DNA of 64,000 nucleotides. Source: Flavihumibacter solisilvae. GTDB taxonomy: Bacteria; Bacteroidota; Bacteroidia; Chitinophagales; Chitinophagaceae. Where the stretch lies: assembly GCF_000814475.1 (NCBI RefSeq), contig NZ_JSVC01000002.1, forward strand, positions 186,001 to 250,000. The letters are read 5' to 3'. Positions 53,925 to 63,493 of this stretch are shown piece after piece. Position 1 is the first letter of the stretch; each line of letters starts with the position of its first letter. The notes below the pieces were generated by a model. That model ran no database searches and was not told the DNA's origin. It saw nothing but the letters and a program-made list of their open reading frames with translations. A program made the position numbers and the translations under genes.

Positions 53925-54647
53925 TTAGAAGCGTGTGTATACAGCCAGCTGAATGACATGGTTATTCGTAAAGGAATCGCCCCGGCCCTGGATATATTGA
54001 TTCAGGTACCCGCCTTCAAGATCGAGCCGCCGGCTCAGGCGATATCCAAGGGCAAGGTAGGCCCTGTTCTGATCGAAACTCCGGCCGTTCACTGCCGAAT
54101 TGTTTCCCACATTCAGAAAAATTTCGTCCTGGACCGCTGCAAACACCCCCTTTGTAAAGGGAACCGAGCCATTAAAGGGTAAAACCCCCCTGAAAAAGTA
54201 GCGGAACCTGTTCGCATATATATTGCCGTCCTGTTTTAACTCGTCCCCATCAACCACGGTTTTGCTTATGAACCGCTGCTCCATTCTCACTCTGTGGCTG
54301 ATCGCTAATGGACCGGCAGATTGACTGACCAGTAGCTGTTGCCAGGTCCTGTGTTCCGGTGCATATCCTGTTATTTCGTCTATAGACCGCCGGTTCAGTA
54401 TGTACGCATAACCGGCAGTAGCTGTGACCCGGGAAGAAATTTTATAGTTAAGTCCCGGACGCAAAAGAAGGCTTTGCATAGTATTGAAATCGTCACCCGA
54501 TCTGAACTGTATATCAGCATGCAGGCTGAACTTTTTGCTTATTGTAATGGTATTGAACGAGGCCAGCCAGCCTGTATTTGTCTTCTGGCTATATACAGAT
54601 GCTTGTAAACCAATGCATAACAGGCTTAGCACCAAAAACTTATTCAT
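53925..54647 (-). CDS. DUF2490 family outer-membrane protein
   Basis: A 240-residue exported barrel-like protein. Signal peptide to about residue 20 (ASVYSQ), then repeated amphipathic strands: KKFSLHADIQFRSGD, LLRPGLNYKIS, VTATAGYAYIL, HRVRMEQRFI, NRFRYFFRG and the closing HVIQLAVYTRF. The order and the terminal Phe match DUF2490. Function unknown. It has its own promoter 22 bp upstream. Confidence 0.82.
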   Translation of the reverse strand: MNKFLVLSLLCIGLQASVYSQKTNTGWLASFNTITISKKFSLHADIQFRSGDDFNTMQSLLLRPGLNYKISSRVTATAGYAYILNRRSIDEITGYAPEHRTWQQLLVSQSAGPLAISHRVRMEQRFISKTVVDGDELKQDGNIYANRFRYFFRGVLPFNGSVPFTKGVFAAVQDEIFLNVGNNSAVNGRSFDQNRAYLALGYRLSRRLDLEGGYLNQYIQGRGDSFTNNHVIQLAVYTRF

Positions 54648-54669
54648 CGGAGCGGTTAAATTTAGCCGC

Positions 54670-54677
54670 CAAATCTA
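54670..54677 (-). promoter_or_regulatory. TAnnTTTG -7 element upstream of DUF2490 gene
   Basis: On the minus strand TAGATTTG is an exact -7 match, 22 bp before the ATG at 54647. Confidence 0.58.
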
Positions 54678-54833
54678 CAACCGGCGCGGCTTTTCACCTG
54701 TTAAAATACCGACGTAGTTTTTTAATGCAGTTTTACGGAAAACCGACCGTTAAAACCCCAAAAAAAAGATTTTGAAATGCCGGATTTTCCGCAAATCCAG
54801 CCCTGTACTGGAAGACGAATTTTTCCCCAATCA

Positions 54834-54842
54834 TTATCCACA
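54834..54842 (+). promoter_or_regulatory. DnaA-box-like site upstream of nrdJ
   Basis: TTATCCACA is identical to the high-affinity DnaA box, 111 bp before the nrdJ ATG. DnaA controls ribonucleotide reductase genes in E. coli. A 9-mer on either strand is expected about 0.5 times by chance in 64 kb, so this is only suggestive. The rest of 54678-54952 holds no gene. Confidence 0.4.
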
Positions 54843-54952
54843 TAGGTGGATATTTCCGGGTAGTGAATGTGTGGGGAGCCGATTATTTTCGTCTTCACAC
54901 TCGGATTTTGGATTTCATATTTTCTTAACCTTCAGTCAACCCAAAATATTGT

Positions 54953-57900
54953 ATGGCCACAAAAAAACCCGCAGCCAAGGGGCTGTCGTTCAGCCGTCGC
55001 TTCACGAAAGAAGGCGTACCTGTATTTGATCAGTTTGAATACGATTACCGCACCTCTGTGATCAGGAATCCCAGCGGTGAAGTAGTATTTGAAATGAACA
55101 ATGTAGAAGTGCCAAAAGGATGGAGCCAGATCGCTACAGACATTCTCGCCCAGAAATATTTCCGTAAAGCCGGCGTTCCGCAGGCTGATGGAAGTCTTGG
55201 CCGTGAAACCTCGTCCAAACAGGTTGCCCACCGTATGGCACACTGCTGGCGCGTATGGGGTGAGCGCAACGGGTATTTTGCCACAGAACAGGATGCTCAG
55301 GTTTTCTACGAAGAGCTGGTTTTTTCCATTCTCAACCAGGCCTGCACACCTAATAGTCCGCAATGGTTCAATACAGGACTTTACGAATGCTATGGCATCA
55401 CGGGTAAACCCCAGGGTCACTATTATGTAGACCATGCTGATGGCCAGTTGAAAAAGTCAACATCCGCTTACGAGCGCCCGCAGCCGCATGCCTGCTTTAT
55501 CCTGAGTGTGGAAGATGACCTGGTGAACGATGGCGGTATCATGGACCTGTGGGTAAGGGAAGCCAGGATCTTTAAATATGGTTCAGGTGTAGGAACTAAC
55601 TTTTCCAATATCAGGGGAGAGGGTGAAAAGCTGAGTGGTGGTGGAACGTCTTCAGGCCTGATGAGTTTCCTGAAAATAGGTGACCGTGCAGCCGGGGCCA
55701 TTAAAAGTGGTGGTACTACCCGTCGCGCCGCTAAAATGGTTTGCCTTGACCTGGATCACCCTGAGATAGTTCAGTTTGTAGACTGGAAGGTAGAGGAAGA
55801 AAAGAAAGTTGCCGCTCTCATTGCTGCAGGTTATGCAAGTGACTATGAAGGTGAAGCATACCGCACAGTAAGCGGACAAAACTCAAATAACTCAGTTCGC
55901 GTTCCCAACAGTTTCTTCGAAAAGCTGGAGAAAAATGAAGATTGGGAACTGAAGGCCCGCAGCGATGGCAGGACAATGAAAAAAGTGTCCTCCCGTGAAC
56001 TTTGGAATAAGATAGCCTACGCTGCATGGCGTTGTGCTGATCCCGGTCTTCAATACGACACTACAATCAACGAATGGCATACTTGTCCAGAAGGTGGTCC
56101 TATCAGGGCTTCAAACCCATGTTCCGAGTATATGTTCCTCGACAACACGGCTTGTAACCTGGCATCTGCCAACCTCATGAAGTTCTTTGATGCAGATACC
56201 AACATATTTGATGTAGAAGGATATGCGTATTCCTGCCGTCTATGGACAGTTGTACTTGAGATCTCTGTATTGATGGCGCAATTCCCTTCGAAAGAAGTGG
56301 CGCAGCTTTCATTCGATTACCGTACCCTCGGTCTCGGCTACGCAAACCTGGGAACCATGCTGATGGTAAGCGGTATATCTTACGACAGTGAAGAAGCACG
56401 GGGAATTGCAGGTGCCATCACCGCAATTATGACCGGCACTGCATACAAAACATCTGCAGAACTGGCGGGTATCCACGGACCGTTCGCGAAATACGAAGAG
56501 AATAAGCACCATATGCTCCGCGTAATGCGCAATCACCGGGCAGCGGCATATGATGCCAATGAAGCGTATGAAAACATTGGTATCAAGCCAATGGGTATCC
56601 AGGCAAAATATTGCCCTGATTACTTACTGAAAGCGGCAACAAAGGCCTGGGATGAGGCTGTGCAGCTTGGTGAGAAAAACGGTTACCGTAACGCGCAGAC
56701 AACCGTTATCGCTCCTACCGGAACGATCGGCCTGGTTATGGATTGCGATACTACTGGTGTTGAACCTGATTTCGCCCTGGTAAAATTCAAAAAACTCAGT
56801 GGCGGTGGCTATTTCAAGATTATCAACCAATCAGTTCCTGCAGCGCTGAAAAACCTTGGTTACAGTGTAAAGGAAATGGATGCCATCATTAAGTATGCTG
56901 TAGGTGCAGCAAGCTTCAGCGGTGCTCCGTTCATCAACCACCAGTCACTCAGTGAAAAAGGTTTTATCGCGGAAGAGATCAAAAAGCTCGACGAAGCAGT
57001 AAAAAGTGCATTTGAGATCGGCTTTGTGTTTAACCGGTTTACATTGGGCGAAGCCTGCCTGGAAAGACTTGGTTTTACAGCGGAACAATACAACGACTGG
57101 AACTTCAATCTACTCGAAGCGCTGGGCTTCACAGATGCGCAGATCGACGCAACAAATGATTATGTGTGCGGTACCATGACTGTTGAAGGTGCACCTTACC
57201 TGAAAACTGAACACCTGAAAGTATTCGATTGCGCCAACAAGTGTGGCAAGAAAGGGGAGAGGTATATTCATGCGCACGGACATATCAGGATGATGGCTGC
57301 AGTACAACCGTTCATCAGCGGTGCGATTTCGAAAACCATCAATCTGCCGAACGAGGCGAACGTGGAAGAAATTGCAGATTGTTATATGCTTAGCTGGAAA
57401 CTTGGTCTTAAGGCCAACGCTCTGTATCGGGATGGTTCTAAACTAAGCCAGCCTCTGAGCAATAAAAGTGACAAGAAAAAGAAAACTGATGAAGAGGCAG
57501 CTGAAACTGAGACTGCTGCTCCCGTTGCTGCATCAAACATCATAGACCTCGGAAAGCTGACTGTTGAAGAACTTCTTGATGAGGTTCAGAAAAGGGTTCA
57601 GGCTTCACCGGATACAAAACTGAAACGCCAGCTGGCAAGGATCGTAGAAAGAAGAACACTTCCCGCCAAGCGAAGGGGATATACGCAGAAAGCCAAGATC
57701 AATGGCCAGGCCCTGTTCATCCGCACAGGAGAATATGGTGATAATACACTGGGTGAGATCTTTATCGATATGGCGAAGGAAGGCGCAACAATGCGTAGTA
57801 TGTTGAACTGTTTCGCAATTGCGGTTTCTATCGGTTTGCAATACGGTGTTCCCCTCGAAGAGTTTGTAGAGAAATTTGTGTTTACCCGTTTTGAGCCGGC

Positions 57901-58315
57901 CGGAATGGTAGACCATCCGAATATTAAGAGTACTACTTCCATAGTTGACTTCATCTTCAGGTCACTGGCCTATGAATACCTCGATCGCTCCGACCTGGTT
58001 CATGTGCTCGATAAGCCGGAAGTAATGAATACCGGAACAGAAGCCTGGGATGACATACAGGAACAAAAGCCGGAACTGAGTGATGTGCGTGTTGTTGCGG
58101 CAGCGCAGCCGAAAAGCAATCCCGATGCGGCGCGAACTGCAAAAGCAGGCTCACCGGTAAAGGTGGAAAACGGAAGCGGACTGGACGCCCTTAATGCAGC
58201 CAATAAATCGATGCAGAGTGATGCCCCGGCCTGCAATGTATGTGGTCACCTGACCATACGCAGCGGTACCTGCTATAAGTGCCTGAATTGCGGAAACAGC
58301 CTCGGTTGCAGTTAA
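54953..58315 (+). CDS. nrdJ: Vitamin B12-dependent (class II) ribonucleoside-diphosphate reductase
   Basis: An 1120-residue reductase that makes dNTP precursors with adenosylcobalamin and needs no oxygen. The active-site motif is Asn388-Pro-Cys390-Ser-Glu392 (NPCSEYMFLDNTACNLAS). The radical-site segment is APTGTIGLVMDCDTTG, and a TSCPD domain (about residues 905-1015, GEYGDNTLGEIFID) follows an acidic/lysine linker. A Cys-rich tail (CNVCGH, CYKCLNCGNSLGC) supplies reducing thiols or binds zinc. I recognise no cobalamin riboswitch upstream. It ends in a strong terminator. Confidence 0.96.
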   Translation: MATKKPAAKGLSFSRRFTKEGVPVFDQFEYDYRTSVIRNPSGEVVFEMNNVEVPKGWSQIATDILAQKYFRKAGVPQADGSLGRETSSKQVAHRMAHCWRVWGERNGYFATEQDAQVFYEELVFSILNQACTPNSPQWFNTGLYECYGITGKPQGHYYVDHADGQLKKSTSAYERPQPHACFILSVEDDLVNDGGIMDLWVREARIFKYGSGVGTNFSNIRGEGEKLSGGGTSSGLMSFLKIGDRAAGAIKSGGTTRRAAKMVCLDLDHPEIVQFVDWKVEEEKKVAALIAAGYASDYEGEAYRTVSGQNSNNSVRVPNSFFEKLEKNEDWELKARSDGRTMKKVSSRELWNKIAYAAWRCADPGLQYDTTINEWHTCPEGGPIRASNPCSEYMFLDNTACNLASANLMKFFDADTNIFDVEGYAYSCRLWTVVLEISVLMAQFPSKEVAQLSFDYRTLGLGYANLGTMLMVSGISYDSEEARGIAGAITAIMTGTAYKTSAELAGIHGPFAKYEENKHHMLRVMRNHRAAAYDANEAYENIGIKPMGIQAKYCPDYLLKAATKAWDEAVQLGEKNGYRNAQTTVIAPTGTIGLVMDCDTTGVEPDFALVKFKKLSGGGYFKIINQSVPAALKNLGYSVKEMDAIIKYAVGAASFSGAPFINHQSLSEKGFIAEEIKKLDEAVKSAFEIGFVFNRFTLGEACLERLGFTAEQYNDWNFNLLEALGFTDAQIDATNDYVCGTMTVEGAPYLKTEHLKVFDCANKCGKKGERYIHAHGHIRMMAAVQPFISGAISKTINLPNEANVEEIADCYMLSWKLGLKANALYRDGSKLSQPLSNKSDKKKKTDEEAAETETAAPVAASNIIDLGKLTVEELLDEVQKRVQASPDTKLKRQLARIVERRTLPAKRRGYTQKAKINGQALFIRTGEYGDNTLGEIFIDMAKEGATMRSMLNCFAIAVSIGLQYGVPLEEFVEKFVFTRFEPAGMVDHPNIKSTTSIVDFIFRSLAYEYLDRSDLVHVLDKPEVMNTGTEAWDDIQEQKPELSDVRVVAAAQPKSNPDAARTAKAGSPVKVENGSGLDALNAANKSMQSDAPACNVCGHLTIRSGTCYKCLNCGNSLGCS

Positions 58316-58342
58316 TTAGTTTAATGGACGGTTTCTAATACC

Positions 58343-58381
58343 ATGATCTGCCTGTTTTTACAGGTGGATCATTTTTTTTTT
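58343..58381 (+). terminator. Rho-independent terminator after nrdJ
   Basis: A 12-bp stem ATGATCTGCCTG / CAGGTGGATCAT with two wobble pairs and a 6-nt loop is followed by about ten T. It begins 27 bp after the nrdJ stop. Confidence 0.88.
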
Positions 58382-58488
58382 GAGAGGTAGAAGGACCTAA
58401 TAAATTGTATTTATTTATGATTTGGCATATCTTTCCGACATAGTAATGCGTTATTTCATCCGTATCGTTAACTAAATCCCCCTACCGT

Positions 58489-58605
58489 ATGCAAAAACTG
58501 ATGGCCATTTTTGCTTTGGCGATTTTGCTCACATCTTGTAGCAGGGCGGTTACTCCGAGTGAGGCTGCCAACCACAAATACAAGAAGTGCCGGGCTATTC
58601 GCTAA
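58489..58605 (+). CDS. 38-residue lipoprotein-signal peptide gene
   Basis: A 38-codon gene between two terminators. Its product has a short Lys, a hydrophobic stretch (MAIFALAILL) and a lipobox LLTSC with Cys17, leaving a mature lipopeptide of 22 residues, Cys17 to Arg38 (CSRAVTPSEAANHKYKKCRAIR), with a second Cys34 and a basic tail. The flanking terminators (58343-58381 and 58632-58670) show that it is an independent transcript. Function unknown; the family looks like small Bacteroidota lipoproteins. It is too short for most gene finders. Confidence 0.72.
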   Translation: MQKLMAIFALAILLTSCSRAVTPSEAANHKYKKCRAIR

Positions 58606-58631
58606 GCCTGATTGGTAAATGAATTGACACT

Positions 58632-58670
58632 CCACCCCGGTTCCCCAAAGAGCCGGGGTGGTTTGTTTTT
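58632..58670 (+). terminator. Rho-independent terminator after the 38-aa gene
   Basis: A 9-bp GC-rich stem CCACCCCGG / CCGGGGTGG with a 12-nt loop is followed by TTTGTTTTT. It begins 27 bp after the stop. Confidence 0.9.
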
Positions 58671-58706
58671 ACCCTTTTACTACTTTGCAGCCTCAAACAG
58701 ACAGGA

Positions 58707-60050
58707 ATGAAAAGACGGATCATCATCTTGTTGCTGGCATACAGCCTTCCGCTCCTGGCGCAGGAAAAAACAGGAGTGGTCTCAGGTCCGATGCTTGCAC
58801 AGGTGGAATTACGTACCGCGCGGATCTGGTTCGAGGCGGGCAGCGATCTGAAATCGGCTACCGTTAAATACTGGAAAGAGAGTGAAAAAAGCAGTTCCCA
58901 GGTGCCGTTTACAAAGATTTATGGCTATGACAGGTTTTCTCCCATGCAGGCTGAGATCGGCGGTCTTGAAATGAATACCCGCTACCAATACCGCATCATA
59001 TATAATGGCAGGGAAACCAGTTATACCGGCTCATTTGTTACAAAGGAACTCTGGCAATTCCGAAAGCCGGCACCCGACTTCAGCTTCCTTGCCGGAAGCT
59101 GCACATATTTCAACGAACCTGCCTTTGACCGCCCCGGCAAACCGTACGGCCAGGACTCCTCCATCTTCAGTACTATGGCAAATGAAAAAGCCGACTTTAT
59201 GTTATGGCTGGGTGACAACTGGTACACCCGCGAGGCTGATTATTCCAGTGAATGGGGATTGTGGTATAGGGCAAGCCGCGATCGGAGTATGACGATCCTG
59301 CAATCCTTCCTGAAAGCAATGCCGCATTATGCCATCTGGGATGACCACGATTTCGGACCCAATGACATCGGGAGCATTTACCATCTGAAGGATGCAAGCA
59401 GGAAAATTTTTATGAGCTATTGGGGTAATCCTTCCTATGGGGAAGACGGTAAAGGTATATACACAAAACTTTCTTATAGTGATGTTGACTTCTTTCTCAC
59501 CGATGACCGTACCTGGCGCAGCCCGGACCGGATGCCACCTACCGAAAACGGCCAGCCGAATCCCAATAAAACGATGTTTGGTGCGGATCAGCTAAACTGG
59601 TTAAAGCAATCGTTGTTGTTCAGCAATGCCACTTTCAAGGTCATAGCAGTCGGAAGCCAGGTGTTGAACCCGGTTTCTGCAGTGGATAAACTGCTCGACT
59701 TTCCCTTTGAATATAACCAGCTTGTTGGTTTCATCGCGGAACAGAAGATCAGTGGCGTATTATTCATGACCGGTGACCGGCATCACAGTGAGATCATTAA
59801 AGTAAACCGCCCGGGCAATTACCCGCTCATTGATATTACCATTTCTCCGTTAACTTCCGGGTCACATAATTTTGGTCCGGAAAAAGACAATCCTTACCGC
59901 ATTGTAGGTATCGATCAAAAGCAGAATTTTGGCAGGATATCAGTTACGGGGTCAAAAGGTGAGAGAACCCTCACCGTCGTGTACAAGGATCTGAAAGGTG
60001 CAGAGATCGCCACCTGGTCTGTAAACGAAAAGGAACTGAAAGCAAAATAA
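58707..60050 (+). CDS. PhoD-like alkaline phosphatase family protein
   Basis: A 447-residue secreted phosphodiesterase/phosphatase. Signal peptide (residues about 4-20), an Ig-like PhoD N-terminal domain (MLAQVELRTARIWF to about 110), and a metallophosphatase domain with LGDNWYTRE, WDDHDFGPND, DDRTWRSP and FMTGDRHHSEI as metal-binding motifs. PhoD enzymes use Ca2+ and Fe3+ to release phosphate from mono- and diesters. No phosphate-regulation box can be identified. The YcxB-like gene follows 6 bp later. Confidence 0.9.
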   Translation: MKRRIIILLLAYSLPLLAQEKTGVVSGPMLAQVELRTARIWFEAGSDLKSATVKYWKESEKSSSQVPFTKIYGYDRFSPMQAEIGGLEMNTRYQYRIIYNGRETSYTGSFVTKELWQFRKPAPDFSFLAGSCTYFNEPAFDRPGKPYGQDSSIFSTMANEKADFMLWLGDNWYTREADYSSEWGLWYRASRDRSMTILQSFLKAMPHYAIWDDHDFGPNDIGSIYHLKDASRKIFMSYWGNPSYGEDGKGIYTKLSYSDVDFFLTDDRTWRSPDRMPPTENGQPNPNKTMFGADQLNWLKQSLLFSNATFKVIAVGSQVLNPVSAVDKLLDFPFEYNQLVGFIAEQKISGVLFMTGDRHHSEIIKVNRPGNYPLIDITISPLTSGSHNFGPEKDNPYRIVGIDQKQNFGRISVTGSKGERTLTVVYKDLKGAEIATWSVNEKELKAK

Positions 60051-60056
60051 CAGGCA

Positions 60057-60542
60057 ATGACAATTTCATTCTCATACGACAGGAAGCAGGTAATCCAGGC
60101 ACTACGGTATCATTTCTTTACCCGGGTAGAAATAAGGATCCTCGTGATTCTTATTAACGTATTTACTATCGCTGCTGCGGTATTGCTTTACCTGAAAAAG
60201 ATCCAGCCATTCTCTTTCCTTCTTTTCTCAACACTGTGGATGGCGCTGATGCTTGTGATCTGGCGTATACTCCCCAATAGCATCTATAAACGATCGCACA
60301 CTTTCCGTGATGAATTCATGATGACCATCAACGAAAATGATGTTACCCTCACGACTGAAAGAGGCGTCCAGCACTGGCCCTGGCAGCGTTTCAGCAAGTT
60401 CATCGAAACGCCATATTTCTTTCACCTTTATTTTGATAACCGCTCATTCTTTCTCGTGCCGAAAGACGCTTTTGCAAACATTACCGATCAACAGGAAACA
60501 AGAGAACTGCTTCGAAGGAAGATAACGAATAACAGCAGGTGA
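60057..60542 (+). CDS. YcxB-like membrane protein
   Basis: A 161-residue protein with two adjacent membrane helices (about 28-46 and 50-69), then a cytoplasmic PH-like domain with TINENDVTLTTERGVQHWPWQRFSKF (in parts) and FFLVPKDAFAN. This layout matches YcxB-type proteins of unknown function. Only 6 bp separate it from the PhoD-like gene, so the two are one transcript. Confidence 0.78.
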   Translation: MTISFSYDRKQVIQALRYHFFTRVEIRILVILINVFTIAAAVLLYLKKIQPFSFLLFSTLWMALMLVIWRILPNSIYKRSHTFRDEFMMTINENDVTLTTERGVQHWPWQRFSKFIETPYFFHLYFDNRSFFLVPKDAFANITDQQETRELLRRKITNNSR

Positions 60543-60565
60543 ATGCACTGCAATGCTTTCTGACT

Positions 60566-61585
60566 TTACCTCGGTTTATATTTCGCTGCTTCGAAAATTT
60601 CACCTGGTGATAATGCGAGCAGTTGTTCGGGAGTTACGGATGGATTTTTTTCAATGTATGCTTCGATGATCCGCATCCCAATCCACTGGCCAATATTGCC
60701 TGGTGAAAGGGATGGGAATCCCTGTGTTGTGGGCGCATCACCAATATACATCTGGATAATGGCAGGTTCGGTACTGTATAAGTGATCATTCTGCAGCAGG
60801 AGGTTCCAGATTGTCCCTTCATTTTCGCGGCACCATTCCAGTTGTTTTGACGAGTATCCTGTAATTATACTGTCGGCAGTTTCCCGGAGCATCCTGGATG
60901 TAAGCCACCAGTATTTTCCTTTCCAGATCATTTGCCCGATAAGGGGTTGCGCTTCACTCCGGTCAGGGTAAATGTCTTCCAAAACAACCTTTACACAATT
61001 TGCCGGGATGTATGCTTTTTCAAATCTTTTCGAGATATAAGCCGGGAAAAGCTGCTGTCCTTCAACCGACGTATAAAAGGGAAAATCCTGCCCGGCATAC
61101 AACTGGAGACCGATGGCTACAGCGCTTTCTGTAATGGCTGCTCCCGGGGCGTCAAACGGCCCGAGATAGCTGATGAATTTCGGTACTTCATACCGTGGGA
61201 AATAATATTTAATATGCCTGAAGCCACTGTTAAGTTCCTTTTCAACAGCAGACAGGTCGTCAAATTGTTTTTTTGTAGAAGTGTATACCTGGTAATAACT
61301 GGTAAAGAAATGGCGGTTGGCGGAACGCAGAACTTCATTAGTATCATTCATCAGTCCGGCACCGAGAATATTGGCAGTGAAATCATTTATGAAATAAGGA
61401 TACCTGGCAGACAGCGTTTTCAGGCCCGAATCAAGTCTGTTTGAATCCAGGGAAAAGTAATCCCTGTCGAACCTTTCGATATGGGTATCCACTTTGATCC
61501 CGGAAACATCCGGACTATTTTTAACGCCACCTTTACAAGCATGGAGGAATAATATGCTGAAGACGAGGAGCCTGCTGTATTTCAT
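60566..61585 (-). CDS. gldB: Gliding motility lipoprotein GldB
   Basis: A 339-residue lipoprotein with signal ending FLHAC (Cys17 from the start used). The GldB signature is VDTHIERFDRDYFSLDS right after the anchor, followed by YPYFINDF, the DUF2268-like core IPANCVKVVLEDIYP and the C-terminal FPSLSPGNIGQWIGMRIIEAY (in parts). GldB is required for gliding and type IX secretion in Flavobacterium. An in-frame Met seven codons upstream exists, but MKYSRLLVFSILF is a better signal start. It diverges from nadE, a typical arrangement in the phylum. Confidence 0.88.
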   Translation of the reverse strand: MKYSRLLVFSILFLHACKGGVKNSPDVSGIKVDTHIERFDRDYFSLDSNRLDSGLKTLSARYPYFINDFTANILGAGLMNDTNEVLRSANRHFFTSYYQVYTSTKKQFDDLSAVEKELNSGFRHIKYYFPRYEVPKFISYLGPFDAPGAAITESAVAIGLQLYAGQDFPFYTSVEGQQLFPAYISKRFEKAYIPANCVKVVLEDIYPDRSEAQPLIGQMIWKGKYWWLTSRMLRETADSIITGYSSKQLEWCRENEGTIWNLLLQNDHLYSTEPAIIQMYIGDAPTTQGFPSLSPGNIGQWIGMRIIEAYIEKNPSVTPEQLLALSPGEIFEAAKYKPR

Positions 61586-61671
61586 AAATCCGAAACGTTT
61601 GATCATTTGTTTTGTTGTTATACCGTAACGTACATTCGTATCTATAAAGATAACCGGGAAAATTTATTCAG

Positions 61672-63381
61672 ATGAAGATCGTACTGGCGCAACAGAATTA
61701 TCATATCGGGAATTTCAGTGCAAATACTGCAAAGATCATTAAGGCCATTAGGGAGGCCCGGTCAGCGGGAGCAGACATGGTTGTTTTTTCCGAACTGTGT
61801 GTTTGCGGGTACCCACCCCGCGACTTCCTCGAGTTTGAAGATTTCATCGACCAGTGTTACCTGTCAATCGATGAGATCAGGGCATATACACAGGATATAG
61901 CAGTTATTGTCGGCGCCCCGCAGCGAAACGCAGTAAGCGAAGGGAAAGACCTCTTCAATGCCGCATGGTTTCTTTATGAAGGAGAGGTTAAGGCTGTTGC
62001 GCACAAGACCTGCCTGCCAACTTACGACGTGTTTGATGAATACCGTTACTTCGAGCCGGGATATTCCTGGAATGTAATCCCGTTCAAGGGCCGACGAATC
62101 GCCCTCACCATCTGTGAAGATATCTGGGCATTAAGCGAAAATCCCCTTTATCGCGTGAGTCCGATGGATGAACTCATGAAACAGCAGCCGGACCTGATGA
62201 TCAATATTTCTGCTTCACCTTTTGATTATGATCATGATGAAGACCGGAAGGAAATCGTAAAAGCGAATGTGTTGAAATATGGTTTGCCAATGCTCTATTG
62301 CAACTGCGTTGGATCACAGACGGAAGTAGTCTTCGATGGTGGAAGTGTATATTACAATGCGAAAGGCGAGCTGCTAAAAGAAATGAAATATTTCGAAGAA
62401 GATACCGGGTTAATAGATTTGAACGAGCGCGATCATCAGCAATCTGCTCACGACGTGGAGTTGAAAAAACTGGATAAGGAAATGCGGGTTTCAAAAGTGA
62501 CAGATCCGGACAAGGTGATTGATTATCTGACGGACCAAAGAAATATCGCCCAGATCTATGATGCCCTCATCCTTGGCATCAGGGATTACTTCAGTAAAAT
62601 GGGCTTTAACAAAGCCATCCTTGGAAGCAGTGGAGGAATTGACAGTGCAGTTACCCTCGCCATTGCGTGCGATGCATTGGGAAAAGACAATGTAAGGGCT
62701 GTGCTGATGCCTTCGCAGTATTCGACTACTCATTCTGTTTCTGATGCAGAACAGCTGAGTATTAACCTGGGCAATCCTTATGATATTATTCCAATCAGGC
62801 AGGTATTTGATTCCTTTATGGAAACACTGGAACCTGTATTTGGTGAGTTGCCTTTCAGTGTGGCAGAAGAGAATCTGCAGAGCCGCACGCGTGGTAACCT
62901 GCTCATGGCTATCGCCAACAAGTTTGGATACATACTATTGAACACTTCCAATAAAAGCGAACTGGCGACAGGATATGGCACCTTGTATGGTGACATGGCT
63001 GGTGGTCTCAGTGTACTCGGTGATGTATATAAAATGCAGGTGTTTGCACTCGCCCGTTATATCAACAGGAACGGAGAGATTATCCCGGGCAATATCATCA
63101 CCAAACCACCGTCGGCGGAATTGCGCCCCGGGCAAAAGGACAGCGACAGCCTGCCCGAGTATGATTTGCTTGATAAAGTATTGTATCAGTATATCGAGCG
63201 TTTCCAGGGGCCACAGGAGATCATTGCGATGGGTGTTGATGCCGCCCTGGTTAACAGGGTCCTAAAGCTTGTGAACACAAATGAATACAAGCGTAACCAG
63301 TTCTGTCCTATCATCCGCGTGAGTTCAAAAGCATTCGGCGTAGGAAGAAGATTGCCGATCGTAGGAAAATATTTAAGCTAG
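61672..63381 (+). CDS. nadE: Glutamine-dependent NAD+ synthetase
   Basis: A 569-residue bifunctional enzyme. The N-terminal nitrilase-type glutaminase has triad Glu41 (FSELCVCGYPP), Lys112 (HKTCLPTYDVFDEYRYF) and Cys148 (LTICEDIW). The C-terminal synthetase has the ATP P-loop SSGGIDSAVT and NKSELATGYGTLYGDMAG (in parts). It amidates nicotinate adenine dinucleotide using glutamine-derived ammonia. The synthetase end KAFGVGRRLPI is complete. Confidence 0.96.
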   Translation: MKIVLAQQNYHIGNFSANTAKIIKAIREARSAGADMVVFSELCVCGYPPRDFLEFEDFIDQCYLSIDEIRAYTQDIAVIVGAPQRNAVSEGKDLFNAAWFLYEGEVKAVAHKTCLPTYDVFDEYRYFEPGYSWNVIPFKGRRIALTICEDIWALSENPLYRVSPMDELMKQQPDLMINISASPFDYDHDEDRKEIVKANVLKYGLPMLYCNCVGSQTEVVFDGGSVYYNAKGELLKEMKYFEEDTGLIDLNERDHQQSAHDVELKKLDKEMRVSKVTDPDKVIDYLTDQRNIAQIYDALILGIRDYFSKMGFNKAILGSSGGIDSAVTLAIACDALGKDNVRAVLMPSQYSTTHSVSDAEQLSINLGNPYDIIPIRQVFDSFMETLEPVFGELPFSVAEENLQSRTRGNLLMAIANKFGYILLNTSNKSELATGYGTLYGDMAGGLSVLGDVYKMQVFALARYINRNGEIIPGNIITKPPSAELRPGQKDSDSLPEYDLLDKVLYQYIERFQGPQEIIAMGVDAALVNRVLKLVNTNEYKRNQFCPIIRVSSKAFGVGRRLPIVGKYLS

Positions 63382-63411
63382 GTGTAAAGTCGTCAACCCC
63401 ATAAAAATTGT

Positions 63412-63446
63412 AGCCCCCGTATAGAAATACAGGGGCTCTGTTTATG
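63412..63446 (+). terminator. Probable terminator after nadE
   Basis: An 11-bp stem AGCCCCCGTAT / ATACAGGGGCT with one mismatch and a 4-nt loop lies 30 bp after the stop. The T tract is weak (CTGTTTA). Confidence 0.6.
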
Positions 63447-63493
63447 AAATCAGCAGATAAAAACTTAATGCAGGATTGATGTAATCAGATGAA

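Noticed and set aside
54648-54952. Cobalamin riboswitch upstream of the B12-dependent reductase
   Set aside because: I looked for the conserved B12-box (GCCACTG-type) and its hairpins and could not see them; a covariance-model search would settle it.
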